From Massilia sp. Mn16-1_5 (GTDB lineage: Bacteria > Pseudomonadota > Gammaproteobacteria > Burkholderiales > Burkholderiaceae_D), in the NCBI RefSeq assembly GCF_004798585.1, contig NZ_PPXQ01000002.1, forward strand, positions 62,001-126,000: a DNA stretch of 64,000 nt, in the 5' to 3' direction. Within the stretch, counting starts at the first letter, position 1. Every line of letters begins with the position of its first letter. The translations under genes were made by a program, and so were the position numbers. Shown here piece after piece: positions 11,701-20,477 of this stretch. A model generated the notes under the pieces. It saw only the letters and a list, made by a program, of their open reading frames with translations. It was not told the DNA's origin and did no database searches.

Positions 11701-11783
11701 GAAATCCTCTGCTGTCGGCCTGAAAACCCCATTATGAAGGACTTCAAGGCCAGCAAATGCTGGTGACGCCCCAGGTTTTCGCA

Positions 11784-11789
11784 TATACT
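11784..11789 (+). promoter_or_regulatory. Probable -10 box for rpsO
   Basis: TATACT lies 94 bases before the rpsO ATG; the -35 region (TGGTGA with a 17-base spacer) is weak. Transcription would begin just before the hairpin at 11797. Confidence 0.4.
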
Positions 11790-11796
11790 GGCGGGT

Positions 11797-11820
11797 CTGT
11801 CCGCAAGGGCAGGTTTTTTT
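11797..11820 (+). promoter_or_regulatory. Hairpin plus T-tract in the rpsO leader
   Basis: CTGTCC-GCAA-GGGCAG forms a six-pair stem (one G-T) closed by a GNRA-type tetraloop and followed after one base by seven T residues. It looks like an intrinsic terminator, but it lies between the likely promoter and the rpsO start. It may be an attenuator, a 5' stabiliser or a regulator-binding structure; which of these cannot be told from sequence. Confidence 0.5.
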
Positions 11821-11877
11821 AATCAAATCACGGTGCGCTGGGTTCCGACTCTTGCACCGCATGTGAAAGGTAACATC

Positions 11878-12147
11878 ATGACCGTTGAAAACATCAACAA
11901 GTCGGCCATCATCGCCGACAACGCACGTGGCCAGAACGATACCGGTTCGCCGGAAGTCCAGGTCGCACTGCTGACCGCACGCATCAACGAACTGAACGGC
12001 CACTTCAAAGCCCACCAGAAAGACCACCACTCCCGCCGCGGCCTGATCATGATGGTCAACCGCCGTAAGAGCCTGCTGGCTTACCTGAAGCGCAAAGACC
12101 TGAACCGTTACCGCGACCTGATCGCCAAGCTCGGCCTGCGTAAGTAA
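11878..12147 (+). CDS. rpsO: 30S ribosomal protein S15
   Basis: An 89-residue primary 16S rRNA-binding protein of the small subunit. The conserved core is complete: [35 protein letters not shown] and [18 protein letters not shown] 11878 is used because S15 proteins start MTVENI-like; an upstream ATG at 11833 would add 15 residues not typical of the family. The order rpsO then pnp is conserved widely, and a strong terminator between them (12177-12214) implies that part of the rpsO transcript ends there. Confidence 0.96.
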   Translation: MTVENINKSAIIADNARGQNDTGSPEVQVALLTARINELNGHFKAHQKDHHSRRGLIMMVNRRKSLLAYLKRKDLNRYRDLIAKLGLRK

Positions 12148-12176
12148 TTGTTGCGCCAGACGGCTTAAGTCAAGGA

Positions 12177-12214
12177 AATGCCTGCGTCAGTTCCAACTGT
12201 CGCGGGCATTTTTT
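12177..12214 (+). terminator. Rho-independent terminator after rpsO
   Basis: AATGCCTGCG pairs with CGCGGGCATT (one G-T), extended by CAG/CTG, and is followed by a run of six T residues. It lies 30 bases after the rpsO stop. Confidence 0.8.
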
Positions 12215-12322
12215 GTTTCAAGCCTTTGATGTTCAAGTTGTAAGACGGGGTTCTGAGACTCGTCCGTGGTGAGGTGAACGACAGCTCCTGAAAATCTGTC
12301 GGCAAATAGAAAGGGATTACCA

Positions 12323-14425
12323 ATGTTTAATAAAGTTACGAAGACCTTCCAGTACGGTCAACACACCGTCACCCTGGAAACCGGTGAAATCGCCCGTCAA
12401 GCTTCCGGCGCCGTCATCGTGTCGGTCGAAGATACCGTCGTGCTGGCCACCGTCGTCGCCAAGAAGGATGCCAAGCCAGGCCAGGACTTCTTCCCGCTGA
12501 CCGTCGATTACATCGAAAAAACGTATGCTGCCGGTAAAATCCCGGGCGGTTTCTTCAAGCGCGAAGGCCGTCCTTCCGAAAAAGAAACGCTCACCTCGCG
12601 CCTGATCGACCGTCCGATCCGCCCGCTGTTCCCGGAAGGCTACCTGAACGAAGTTCAGGTCATCATCCACGTGCTGTCGGTCAACCCTGAAATCGATCCG
12701 GACATCCCGTCGATGATCGGCGCCTCGGCTGCCCTGTGCATCGCCGGCATCCCGTTCAACGGCCCGATCGGCGCCGCCCGCGTCGGCTACGCCAACGGCC
12801 AGTACATCCTGAACCCGACCACCACCCAGCTCAAGACCTCGCAGATGGACCTGGTCGTCGCCGGTACCGAAACGGCCGTGCTGATGGTCGAATCCGAAGC
12901 GCAGCAGCTGTCCGAAGAAATCATGCTGGGCGCGGTCGTCTACGGCCACGACCAGATGCGCGCCGTCATCGACGCGATCCACGCCCTGGTCGAAGAAGGC
13001 GGCAAGCCGGAAGTCGAGTGGACCGCGCCGGCCAAGAACGAAACCCTGATCGCCCAAGTGTCCGAGCTGGCCTCGGCAAAAGTGCGCGAAGCCTACCAGA
13101 CCCGCGAAAAGTCGGCACGCCAGCAAAAGCTGAAGTCGCTGTCGTCGGAAGTCATGGCCGCCCTGGCGGAGCAGGGCGTTGACGCGAATGCGGCCGACGT
13201 CGGCAACATCCTGTTCGACATGGAAGCCAAGGTCGTGCGTTCGCAGATCCTGGACGGCGAGCCACGTATCGACGGCCGCGACACCCGCACCGTGCGTCCG
13301 ATCGAGATCCGTACCGGCGTGCTGCCGCGTACCCACGGCTCGGCCCTGTTCACCCGCGGCGAAACCCAGGCCCTGGTCATCGCCACCCTCGGCACCGCCC
13401 GCGACAGCCAGAAGATCGACGCGCTGATGGGCGAGTACACCGACGACTTCATGATGCACTACAACATGCCTCCGTTCGCCACCGGCGAAACCGGCCGTGT
13501 GGGCACCCCGAAGCGCCGCGAAATCGGTCACGGCCGCCTGGCCAAGCGCGCGTTGGTCGCGGCTCTGCCTTCGCAGGAAGAGTTCAGCTACTCGGTGCGC
13601 CTGGTGTCGGAAATCACTGAATCGAACGGTTCCTCGTCGATGGCATCGGTCTGCGGCGGCTGCCTGGCACTGATGGACGCCGGCGTGCCGATGAAGGCGC
13701 ACGTCGCCGGCATCGCCATGGGCCTGATCAAGGAAGGCGGCAAGTTCGCCGTCCTGACCGACATCCTGGGTGACGAAGACCACCTGGGCGACATGGACTT
13801 CAAGGTCGCCGGTACCACCGCAGGCATCACCGCGCTGCAGATGGACATCAAGATCCAGGGCATCACCAAGGAAATCATGCAGGTGGCACTGGCGCAAGCC
13901 AAGGAAGCCCGCCAGCACATCCTGGGCGAGATGCAGAAGGCCGTGCCGACCGTGAAGACCGAACTGTCGGACTTCGCTCCACGCCTGATCACCATCAAGA
14001 TCAACCCTGAGAAGATCCGTGACGTGATCGGCAAGGGCGGCGCCGTCATCCGCGCGCTGACCGAAGAAACCGGCACCCAGATCGACATCACCGACGAAGG
14101 CATCGTGACCATCGCATCGGTCGACGCCGCCGCCGGCCAGGAAGCCAAGCGCCGCATCGAAGAGCTGACCGCGTCGGTCGAAGTAGGCAAGACCTACGAC
14201 GGCACCGTCCTGAAGCTGCTGGACTTCGGCGCCATCGTGCAGGTCATGCCGGGCAAGGACGGCCTGCTGCACATCTCGCAGATCGCCAACGAGCGCGTCA
14301 ACGCCGTCGCCGACTACCTGAAGGAAGGCCAGCAAGTGCGCGTGAAGGTCCTCGAGACCGACGAGCGCGGCCGCCTGAAGCTGTCCATGAAGGCTGCCGA
14401 TCCTGTGGAAGGCGCGGCGCAGTAA
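12323..14425 (+). CDS. pnp: Polynucleotide phosphorylase
   Basis: A 700-residue phosphorolytic 3'-5' exoribonuclease and RNA-degradation component in the cytoplasm. Two RNase PH-like domains are present; the second carries the catalytic acidic pair in [12 protein letters not shown] (Asp484 and Asp490, matching E. coli Asp486 and Asp492). The C-terminus has a KH domain ([20 protein letters not shown]) and then an S1 domain ([20 protein letters not shown] ... GLLHISQIA). ATG 12323 is preceded by AAAGGGA. The roughly 110-base leader holds a hairpin GACGGG/CTCGTC near 12245-12265; in E. coli a leader stem is cut by RNase III for autoregulation, which here is only an analogy. Confidence 0.97.
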   Translation: MFNKVTKTFQYGQHTVTLETGEIARQASGAVIVSVEDTVVLATVVAKKDAKPGQDFFPLTVDYIEKTYAAGKIPGGFFKREGRPSEKETLTSRLIDRPIRPLFPEGYLNEVQVIIHVLSVNPEIDPDIPSMIGASAALCIAGIPFNGPIGAARVGYANGQYILNPTTTQLKTSQMDLVVAGTETAVLMVESEAQQLSEEIMLGAVVYGHDQMRAVIDAIHALVEEGGKPEVEWTAPAKNETLIAQVSELASAKVREAYQTREKSARQQKLKSLSSEVMAALAEQGVDANAADVGNILFDMEAKVVRSQILDGEPRIDGRDTRTVRPIEIRTGVLPRTHGSALFTRGETQALVIATLGTARDSQKIDALMGEYTDDFMMHYNMPPFATGETGRVGTPKRREIGHGRLAKRALVAALPSQEEFSYSVRLVSEITESNGSSSMASVCGGCLALMDAGVPMKAHVAGIAMGLIKEGGKFAVLTDILGDEDHLGDMDFKVAGTTAGITALQMDIKIQGITKEIMQVALAQAKEARQHILGEMQKAVPTVKTELSDFAPRLITIKINPEKIRDVIGKGGAVIRALTEETGTQIDITDEGIVTIASVDAAAGQEAKRRIEELTASVEVGKTYDGTVLKLLDFGAIVQVMPGKDGLLHISQIANERVNAVADYLKEGQQVRVKVLETDERGRLKLSMKAADPVEGAAQ

Positions 14426-14445
14426 TCCAAGCTGTAGGCTGAAGC

Positions 14446-14480
14446 AAAAACCGCCAGTGCGTGAGCCTGGCGGTTTTTTT
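14446..14480 (+). terminator. Rho-independent terminator after pnp
   Basis: CCGCCAG and CTGGCGG form a seven-pair stem with a nine-base loop, flanked by five A residues before and seven T residues after. The A/T flanks make it potentially active in both directions, serving the convergent OYE gene as well. Confidence 0.85.
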
Positions 14481-14485
14481 ATTTC

Positions 14486-15718
14486 TTACGCCGCCTGGCG
14501 GCCGATCCAGCGCCGATACTTCCGGGTCTTGAGCAAAGTATCGACCTGCTGCTCGACAAAGGCGCGCAGTGGCGTCACGCCCGGATTCGGCCTCTTGCCC
14601 CGGCTCATGCGCCGCAGCTGGTGCTTGACCATCGCCATATAGGCCAGCGAGGCCAGCACCTTGCTGTTCCAGGTAATGGGCTGCAAGGCGGGGGCGCTGG
14701 GCGTGCCGGCCTTCCAATCGCGCGGCAGGGAGGGATTCAGCGCCAGGGCGGTACCGATGCCGACCACGTCGATGCCGCCTTGCAGCACCTGCTCGGCGAC
14801 CGGCAGGCGGCGGATGCCGCCGGTGACCATCACCGGCATGTCGGCGACTTGCGCGATGTCCTCGGCGAACTCGAGAAAATAGGCTTCGCGCGCCAGCGTG
14901 CGGCCGTCGCGCGCCTGGCCGTGCATGGCCGGTGCTTCGTAGCTGCCGCCGGACAACTCGAGCAGGTCGATCTTCAAGGGGTTCAGCATGCGCACGACCT
15001 CGCGCGCATCCTCGGGACTGAAGCCGCCGCGCTGGAAATCCGCGGAATTGAGTTTCACCGAGACCGCAAAGCGCGCGCCGACCCGCATGCGGACGTCGCG
15101 CACGACGTCCAGCAGGATGCGCGCCCGGTTCTCCAGCGAGCCGCCCCAACGGTCCGTGCGCCGGTTGGTGATCGGTGACAGGAACTGGCTGAACAGGTAG
15201 CCATGCGCGGCGTGGATCTGCACGCCGTCGAAGCCGGCCTGTTCGGCCAGCACGGCCGTCTCGACGAAGCGGCGCTTGACCTCCTCGATTTCCGCTTCCG
15301 TCATTGGCTTCGGCGCGCTGAACTGTTTCGAGAAGCGTCCCATGTCCATCGCCACGCTCGATGGCGCGAGCGTCGGTTGGCCAAGCGCCGCCGGCATCTG
15401 GCGTCCGGGGTGATTGATCTGCATCCAGACCTGGGCGCCGCCCGCCTGGGCCGCCTTGGCCCATTGCGCAAAGCGCGCACGGTGTTCGCCCGACTCCAGT
15501 ACGACGCCGCCCGGGCCGGTCATGGCGCGGCGGTCCACCATCACGTTACCCGTGACGATCAAGCCGGTTCCTCCCTCGGCCCAGGTGTGGTAGAGCCGGA
15601 TCAGCTCATCGGAAGGTGCATGGTCGGCGTCGGCAAGGTTCTCTTCCATGGCGGCTTTCGCCAGGCGATTATTCAAGCGGGTGCCGTTCGGCAAAGTGAG
15701 GGGAGTAAATGGGCTCAT
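14486..15718 (-). CDS. NADH:flavin oxidoreductase, Old Yellow Enzyme family
   Basis: A 410-residue FMN-dependent TIM-barrel oxidoreductase on the minus strand. Family marks: N-terminal LTLPNGTRLNNRLAKAAMEE, the active-site HAAHGYLFSQFLSP followed by TDRWGGSLENR, and the C-terminal phosphate-binding MVTGGIR and GIGTALALNP. ATG (complement 15716-15718) has AGGAG upstream; in-frame codons further 5' would run into the promoter. OYE-type enzymes reduce alpha,beta-unsaturated carbonyls and similar electrophiles. The gene is transcribed from a MerR-type promoter (15747-15777) divergent from the merR gene, so it is probably induced by the regulator's ligand. Confidence 0.9.
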   Translation of the reverse strand: MSPFTPLTLPNGTRLNNRLAKAAMEENLADADHAPSDELIRLYHTWAEGGTGLIVTGNVMVDRRAMTGPGGVVLESGEHRARFAQWAKAAQAGGAQVWMQINHPGRQMPAALGQPTLAPSSVAMDMGRFSKQFSAPKPMTEAEIEEVKRRFVETAVLAEQAGFDGVQIHAAHGYLFSQFLSPITNRRTDRWGGSLENRARILLDVVRDVRMRVGARFAVSVKLNSADFQRGGFSPEDAREVVRMLNPLKIDLLELSGGSYEAPAMHGQARDGRTLAREAYFLEFAEDIAQVADMPVMVTGGIRRLPVAEQVLQGGIDVVGIGTALALNPSLPRDWKAGTPSAPALQPITWNSKVLASLAYMAMVKHQLRRMSRGKRPNPGVTPLRAFVEQQVDTLLKTRKYRRWIGRQAA

Positions 15719-15746
15719 TGGCGGCTCCTGGGTTACGATGCACAGG

Positions 15747-15777
15747 ATCGTAAGCCTCAAGTCAACTTGAAGGTCAA
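15747..15777 (-). promoter_or_regulatory. MerR-type promoter/operator for the OYE gene
   Basis: On the minus strand: -35 TTGACC (15772-15777), a 19-base spacer containing the dyad CTTCAAG-TTGA-CTTGAGG, and -10 TACGAT (15747-15752). A spacer of 19 rather than 17 bases with a central dyad is the hallmark of promoters activated by MerR-family DNA distortion. Confidence 0.75.
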
Positions 15778-15811
15778 CAGGTATTTTACGAACTCGTTGA
15801 CCACGCAGGGC

Positions 15812-15842
15812 TTGACCTTCAACTTCACTTCAAGGCTAGGCT
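15812..15842 (+). promoter_or_regulatory. MerR-type promoter/operator for merR itself
   Basis: -35 TTGACC (15812-15817), 19-base spacer, -10 TAGGCT (15837-15842). The spacer region holds an imperfect dyad CCTTCAA-N6-TTCAAGG. It matches the other two sites over the first 11 bases, TTGACCTTCAA. Suggests autoregulation. Confidence 0.65.
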
Positions 15843-15868
15843 TTCCTTATTTCACCCAGGGGATCGAT

Positions 15869-16300
15869 ATGAAAATTGGCGAACTTGCAAAACGCACGGG
15901 CCTGTCGGCGTCGGCGATCCGCTTCTACGAATCGAAGGGGCTGTTGAAATCGGTGGGCCGGCAGTCGAATGGCTACCGCGACTATCCGCTCGACGCCGCC
16001 GTTATCCTCAGTATCATCGTCAACGCCCAGCAGACCGGGTTCACGCTCGACGAGATCAAGGCGATCCTGCCGGCGCAATCCGACGGCTGGCGCCACGACG
16101 AACTGATCGCGACCCTGAACCGGAAGCTGCAGGACATCGAGGCGATGGAGCTGCGCCTGGCGCAGAACAAGGCGCACCTGCGCTCGCTGATCGCGCTGAT
16201 CGAATCGAAGCCCGCCGACATGGCCTGCGCGGACAATGCTGCCCGCGTGATCGACAGCGTCGACCTGCAGCCGCCGCGCAAAGGCAAACAAGTCCCTTGA
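15869..16300 (+). CDS. MerR-family transcriptional regulator
   Basis: A 143-residue regulator. The N-terminus MKIGELAKRTGLSASAIRFY with ESKGLL and NGYRDYP is the winged-helix DNA-binding domain. It is followed by a dimerisation coiled coil (about 76-113) and a short effector-binding tail. There is a single cysteine, Cys120, and no cysteine cluster, so it is not a classical metal sensor; the type is closer to organic- or aldehyde-responsive MerR proteins. ATG 15869 was chosen at the conserved start. Three MerR-style promoters surround the gene, one for each neighbour and one for itself, defining a local regulon. Confidence 0.9.
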   Translation: MKIGELAKRTGLSASAIRFYESKGLLKSVGRQSNGYRDYPLDAAVILSIIVNAQQTGFTLDEIKAILPAQSDGWRHDELIATLNRKLQDIEAMELRLAQNKAHLRSLIALIESKPADMACADNAARVIDSVDLQPPRKGKQVP

Positions 16301-16327
16301 CCTTCAAGCCGGCTTGAAAGCTAGCAT
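16297..16327 (+). promoter_or_regulatory. MerR-type promoter/operator for the acetoacetate-decarboxylase-like gene
   Basis: -35 TTGACC (16297-16302) overlaps the merR stop codon, then a 19-base spacer with the near-perfect dyad CTTCAAGCC-GGCTTGAAAG, then -10 TAGCAT (16322-16327). It is the most symmetrical of the three sites. Confidence 0.75.
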
Positions 16328-16363
16328 CCCCTCGATCTTTCAACCAGTCGAAGGGAACGCAGC

Positions 16364-17347
16364 ATGCATATCAAACGCAGCATGGCCATCGCCGGCATGG
16401 CACTCATGGCGGCAACGGCGGCCGCCACGGAGCAGGAAACGACGACGATCGACATCGCCGGTCATGAAGTGCCGGTCCTCAAGGGCGGCCTGTACGACCG
16501 CTACCGTTCGAATCCGCCGCTGTCCATCATCCAGCAGGAGGCACCAGGCGTCGACCTCGGCTGGTTCAAGACCCTGAAAAAGGAAAAGGTCGACGTCGGC
16601 TTCGAGACGTATTCTCCGAACTTCTATTACAAGGACAGCCGGATCACCGCCATCTTCACCGCCGACATCGAACGCCTGCGCGAACTGGTGCCGGCCGCGG
16701 TGCGTGCGCGGGTCGAGCCGCTCCAGGTCTGGCCGGGCAGGGGCGTGGTGGCCCTGACCGCCTATGCCTATCACTACTGCGACAACGACAGCTACAACGA
16801 GATCTCGCTCTCGGTCGTCACCAACCGCCCCGGCTCGGGCAGCTTCGGGCCCTTCAGCTTGCTGGGCCAGGCGCGGGCCAAGGATTTCTGGGGCTATGTG
16901 CTCAAGCTCCCGGTGAACACGGAGCTGGCGCGGGTGCGCGGCGTGGTCGGTTACGGATTGCCGAAATGGCTAAGCGATATTCGCCTGCGCGAAGACGAAC
17001 GAACGATCGCATTCGAGCTCCTCGATCCGGACAGCGGCAAAGTAGATTTGGTGCTGGAGGGGAGCAAGCTGCCGGGGCTGTCGAACGAGGCCGAGCTGGT
17101 CACCAACAGCTTCGTCAACGTCGCTCGGGATGGCGGGCTGAACTATGGCTATGCCGTGTCGCGCCAGCTCAGCCATGCAGCGAGCAGCGATGCGCAAACG
17201 GTTCGCCTGACCCTGGGCGAAGGCAGCCTGGCCGCCTACATCAAGTCCCTGAAGCTGGGAAAGATGCTGCGTTACGAGTACGTGCCGCAATTCCAGAGCG
17301 CGCTGTATGCGCCGCGCCCGCTGGCCGATTTGTCGTCTGGCCGCTGA
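16364..17347 (+). CDS. Acetoacetate decarboxylase-family protein, exported
   Basis: A 327-residue protein with an Ala-rich signal peptide (MHIKRSMAIAGMALMAATAAA). The body matches the ADC fold: SPNFYYKDSRITAIFTADIE, then AYAYHYCDNDSYNEISLS, then GVVGYGLPKWLSD. Lys in YGLPKW falls where acetoacetate decarboxylase has its Schiff-base lysine, but the export signal is unusual for that enzyme, so the actual reaction is uncertain; many ADC-like proteins are aldolases or dehydratases. AAGGGAA precedes ATG 16364. It is under a MerR-type promoter and so is probably co-induced with the OYE-family oxidoreductase on the other side of the regulator. Confidence 0.75.
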   Translation: MHIKRSMAIAGMALMAATAAATEQETTTIDIAGHEVPVLKGGLYDRYRSNPPLSIIQQEAPGVDLGWFKTLKKEKVDVGFETYSPNFYYKDSRITAIFTADIERLRELVPAAVRARVEPLQVWPGRGVVALTAYAYHYCDNDSYNEISLSVVTNRPGSGSFGPFSLLGQARAKDFWGYVLKLPVNTELARVRGVVGYGLPKWLSDIRLREDERTIAFELLDPDSGKVDLVLEGSKLPGLSNEAELVTNSFVNVARDGGLNYGYAVSRQLSHAASSDAQTVRLTLGEGSLAAYIKSLKLGKMLRYEYVPQFQSALYAPRPLADLSSGR

Positions 17348-17417
17348 ACGCGTCATCGATGGACGAAAAAGCGAGGTCCCACTAGACTGCCGGGTTATCG
17401 CCATCTCGGAGCACACT

Positions 17418-18611
17418 GTGGGAATCCTCGACTTTTTCAACCGTACCCCAACGCCTGCCAAATTCGCCAGGATCGTCATGCAGGCGGCCAGGGAGCGCGG
17501 CGTCGACGGCCCCATGGAGTTCGACGCGCAGAACTTCCGCATCGTCCTGGGCAAGAACGACGTCGTCAACCTGCACAATTTTTATCACGACTACTGCCAG
17601 GCGCCGCGTGCCGGGCGCGACGAGGTAGTGGCCAAGTATTCGCACCTGTTCGTGCGCTCGGACATTCCCGACGCCTTCGATGCGGCCCGGCGCAACGTGC
17701 TGCCGGTGCTGCGCACACGCGCTTTCCTGCAGGCGGCCCGCTTCGCGCCGCTGCTCGATGCCGGCGTCAAGGAAACCCGGTTTGCCATGGCCGATTTCAG
17801 CGACGATACGGCGCTCCTGTTGGCCTACGACACCGAGCACCTGACGCGCGTGCTCGGCATGGAGCAGCTCGCGACCTGGGGCGTGTCGCTGGAGGAGGCG
17901 ACCGCCGTCGCCCTCGACAATCTGCGCGACCTCGCCGCAGAAAAGTTCATTCAGATTTCGCCGACCCAGTTCGCGAGCGACTGGAACGACGCCTACGATT
18001 CGTCGCGCCTGCTGCTGGCCGACCTGGCGCACCGCGTGGCCGGCCCGCGGGCGGTGGCGATGATTCCGACGCGCGGACGGATGCTGCTGAGCGCCGCGCG
18101 CGGCAAGGCCGACCTGCTGGCACTGCTGCAAAACGCCAAGGCGGCGATCGACCAGGAAGGGCGGCGCGTGTCGACGCTGATGTACGAATTCGTCGACGGC
18201 CGGCCGGTGCCCTTCCGGCCGGAGGACGAGGAGGTGGCGTGCCTGCTGGCCGACCTGCAGCGCATCGCGCTGCAGGAAGACTATGCCGAGCAGAAGCAGC
18301 TGCTCGAGCAGGTCCACGAGAAGCAGGGCGTCGATGTGTTCGTGGCCACTTACATGCTCTACAAGGGCGAAGACCAGGGCGTGTTCAGCGTTGCGACCTG
18401 GACCGAGGACGTCGACGCCTTGCTGCCCCGTGCCGACAAGCTCGCCTTCGTCGAGATGAACGACGCGGGCGAGACGCGCAGCGCGGGCGTGCTGGAGTGG
18501 GAGCGGGTCGAAGCCGCGGCCGGACACTTGATGCAGCTTGATCCGGAACTTTATCCGCCCCGTTATCGGGTGAAGCAGTTTCCCGACCTGGCCAGCCTGG
18601 GTTTGCAGTAA
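17418..18611 (+). CDS. DUF1444-family protein (YtpQ-like), unknown function
   Basis: A 397-residue cytosolic protein. I place the start at GTG 17418 (VGILDFFNRTPTPAKFA), which has GGAG at 17408-17411; in-frame codons upstream lack family-like sequence and overlap the preceding gene's tail. The body (NFRIVLGKNDVVNLHNFYHDY; NVLPVLRTRAFLQAARF; KFIQISPTQFASDWNDAYDS) fits DUF1444, whose members have no assigned activity. No membrane segment or catalytic motif is apparent. It lies upstream of, and in the same direction as, the stress-signalling operon, with a gap of about 175 bases, so it is probably a separate unit. Confidence 0.6.
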   Translation: MGILDFFNRTPTPAKFARIVMQAARERGVDGPMEFDAQNFRIVLGKNDVVNLHNFYHDYCQAPRAGRDEVVAKYSHLFVRSDIPDAFDAARRNVLPVLRTRAFLQAARFAPLLDAGVKETRFAMADFSDDTALLLAYDTEHLTRVLGMEQLATWGVSLEEATAVALDNLRDLAAEKFIQISPTQFASDWNDAYDSSRLLLADLAHRVAGPRAVAMIPTRGRMLLSAARGKADLLALLQNAKAAIDQEGRRVSTLMYEFVDGRPVPFRPEDEEVACLLADLQRIALQEDYAEQKQLLEQVHEKQGVDVFVATYMLYKGEDQGVFSVATWTEDVDALLPRADKLAFVEMNDAGETRSAGVLEWERVEAAAGHLMQLDPELYPPRYRVKQFPDLASLGLQ

Positions 18612-18785
18612 AACGTCCCGTTCTGCAGCCATGCACCGGCATGGTGCGAATGCCCCCGCACGTTAGTCAAACGTTTCATGGATTCAATAGCAGAAGTGTT
18701 ATAGTTAATAATTCTCCAATTGTGGGGCAGCTCGTCCAGAATTCGGGCGCACCCATGAACGACGACCAAACCTAGGAAAGCATCG

Positions 18786-19646
18786 ATGACCACGAAAGAC
18801 AACGCCTCCCGCATCAGCCAGCTCATCCAGGAACACCAGGCTGAAATCGGCTCGCAATGGATTGCCCAGCTCGAAGCCCTGTTGTTGCGCGGCACCAGCA
18901 GCGCCAAGGAACAGCTGCGCATGCATTGCCAGCAATTCCTGGCAGCTTTTGCCCAGGCAACCCGTAGCGGCGAGCTGGAGAATATCGAACACCGGTCCTG
19001 GGACGAAGTGCGCGACCTGCTAAGCGAGATCTCGTCGACCCGCGCTAAGAGCGGTTCGACGCCCAGCGAGACGGCCAGTTTCGTGTTTTCTCTGAAGCAA
19101 CCTCTGTTTTCGCAAATGACGGATGCCTTCGCGGACGACCCGGCTGCCCTGGCCGCCGCGTCGTGGTCGGTCAGCTCGCTGCTCGACAAGCTCGGCCTGT
19201 ACACGATCGAAGTGTTCCAGAAGGCCAAGGACCAGATCATCGTGCGCCAGCAGCAGGAGCTGCTGGAACTGTCGACCCCGGTGGTAAAACTGTGGAACGG
19301 CATCCTGGCGCTGCCGCTGATCGGCACGCTGGACTCGGCCCGTACCCAGGTCGTAATGGAAAACATCCTGCAGAAGATCGTCGATACCGGCGCCATCATC
19401 GCCATCATCGACATCACCGGCGTGCCGATGGTCGACACCCTGGTCGCCCAGCACCTGATGAAGACAATCGCCGCCGCGCGCCTGATGGGCGCCGACTGCA
19501 TCATCAGCGGCATCCGCCCGCAGATCGCACAGACCATCGTGCACCTGGGCGTGAACCTGGAAGACGTGATCACCAAGGCGACGCTGGCCGACGCCTTCCT
19601 GGTCGCCCTCGAGCGTACCGGCGCTTCGGTCACCATCAAGAATTGA
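18786..19646 (+). CDS. rsbR: RsbR-type stressosome co-antagonist (RsbRD_N + STAS)
   Basis: A 286-residue scaffold protein. Residues 10-150 resemble the RsbRD N-terminal sensory domain, including SPSETASFVFSLKQPLF-like text at 91-108. Residues 165-285 are a STAS domain. Both phosphorylation sites known from Bacillus RsbR have counterparts: Thr218 in TGVPMVDT (B. subtilis Thr171) and Thr250 in RPQIAQT (Thr205). With RsbS it should build the stressosome core that holds the RsbT kinase. First gene of an operon followed after seven bases by rsbS. The signal sensed is unknown. Confidence 0.9.
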   Translation: MTTKDNASRISQLIQEHQAEIGSQWIAQLEALLLRGTSSAKEQLRMHCQQFLAAFAQATRSGELENIEHRSWDEVRDLLSEISSTRAKSGSTPSETASFVFSLKQPLFSQMTDAFADDPAALAAASWSVSSLLDKLGLYTIEVFQKAKDQIIVRQQQELLELSTPVVKLWNGILALPLIGTLDSARTQVVMENILQKIVDTGAIIAIIDITGVPMVDTLVAQHLMKTIAAARLMGADCIISGIRPQIAQTIVHLGVNLEDVITKATLADAFLVALERTGASVTIKN

Positions 19647-19653
19647 GCCGACG

Positions 19654-20013
19654 ATGGAACGCATTCCTATCCTGCGGATGGGTGACCTACTGCTGGTCAC
19701 CATCCAGGTCGACATGCACGACCGCCTGGCCATGACCTTGCAGGACGACCTGACCGAGCGTATCGTGCGCGATAACGCCAAGGGCGTGCTGATCGACATT
19801 TCGGCGCTCGACCTGGTCGATTCCTTCATCGGGCGCATGATCAGCAATACCGCGGCGATGGCGCGCGTGCTCGACGCCCAGACCGTGGTGGTCGGCATGC
19901 AGCCGGCCGTTGCCATCACCCTGGTCGAGCTGGGCCTGACCCTGCACGGCGTGAAGACCGCGCTGAACGTCGAGAAGGGCATGGCCCTGCTCGGAAAGAA
20001 CCTGAACAGATGA
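19654..20013 (+). CDS. rsbS: RsbS-type stressosome antagonist (STAS)
   Basis: A 119-residue single STAS domain. LIDISALDLVDSFIGRM carries Ser57, in the place of the B. subtilis RsbS serine that RsbT phosphorylates to release itself. MERIPILRMGDLLLVTIQ is the standard N-terminus of the family. It sits between rsbR (seven-base gap) and rsbT (four-base ATGA overlap at 20010-20013), so the three are co-translated. Expected to form the stressosome shell core with RsbR in the cytoplasm. Confidence 0.93.
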   Translation: MERIPILRMGDLLLVTIQVDMHDRLAMTLQDDLTERIVRDNAKGVLIDISALDLVDSFIGRMISNTAAMARVLDAQTVVVGMQPAVAITLVELGLTLHGVKTALNVEKGMALLGKNLNR

Positions 20014-20477
20014 GCACCACGACTGATTCCGCAGTCGGATTCGAGACCGATCTGGTCGAAAGGCATGCCCGGCTGCGCGCGGACCGGGTCTTGCTGCCAT
20101 TGCGCGGGGATGAGGACGTCGTCGGCCTGCGCAAGCACGTGCGCGAGCGCGCGGTCGGGATCGGCCTGTCGCTGGTCGACCAGACCAAGCTGATCACGGC
20201 AGCCAGCGAACTGGCGCGCAATACCATCAAGTACGGAGGTGGCGGCAGCGCCTACCTCGACAAGCTGGTCGACGGCCTGCGCCAGGGCGTCGGGCTGGTG
20301 TTCGTCGATGCCGGCCCCGGCATCCCGGACCTCGAGCAGGCGCTGCGCGACGGCTATACGACCGGCGGCGGCCTGGGCCTGGGCCTGGGCGGCTCCAAGC
20401 GCCTGGTCGACGAATTCGACATCGACACCCGTCCGGGAGAGGGGACCGCGATCGCGGTCGTGAAATGGAAACGCTGA
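20010..20477 (+). CDS. rsbT: RsbT-type serine/threonine kinase (GHKL)
   Basis: A 155-residue HATPase_c protein, slightly longer than the Bacillus RsbT (about 133) through a 20-30-residue N-terminal extension. ATP-binding motifs are complete: N box ELARNTIKYGG (Asn71), G1 DAGPGIPD (100-107) and G2 GLGLGLGGSKRL (121-132). It should phosphorylate RsbR and RsbS and, once released, act on a downstream target. It overlaps both neighbours: rsbS by four bases and the next gene by 13 bases (20465-20477). In Gram-positives the target is the RsbU phosphatase; none is obvious here. Confidence 0.93.
   Translation: MSTTTDSAVGFETDLVERHARLRADRVLLPLRGDEDVVGLRKHVRERAVGIGLSLVDQTKLITAASELARNTIKYGGGGSAYLDKLVDGLRQGVGLVFVDAGPGIPDLEQALRDGYTTGGGLGLGLGGSKRLVDEFDIDTRPGEGTAIAVVKWKR

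Noticed and set aside
15203..15868. In-frame extension upstream of merR, 222 codons before ATG 15869
   Set aside because: It reads antisense through the OYE gene and crosses the divergent promoters; the MerR domain starts at ATG 15869.
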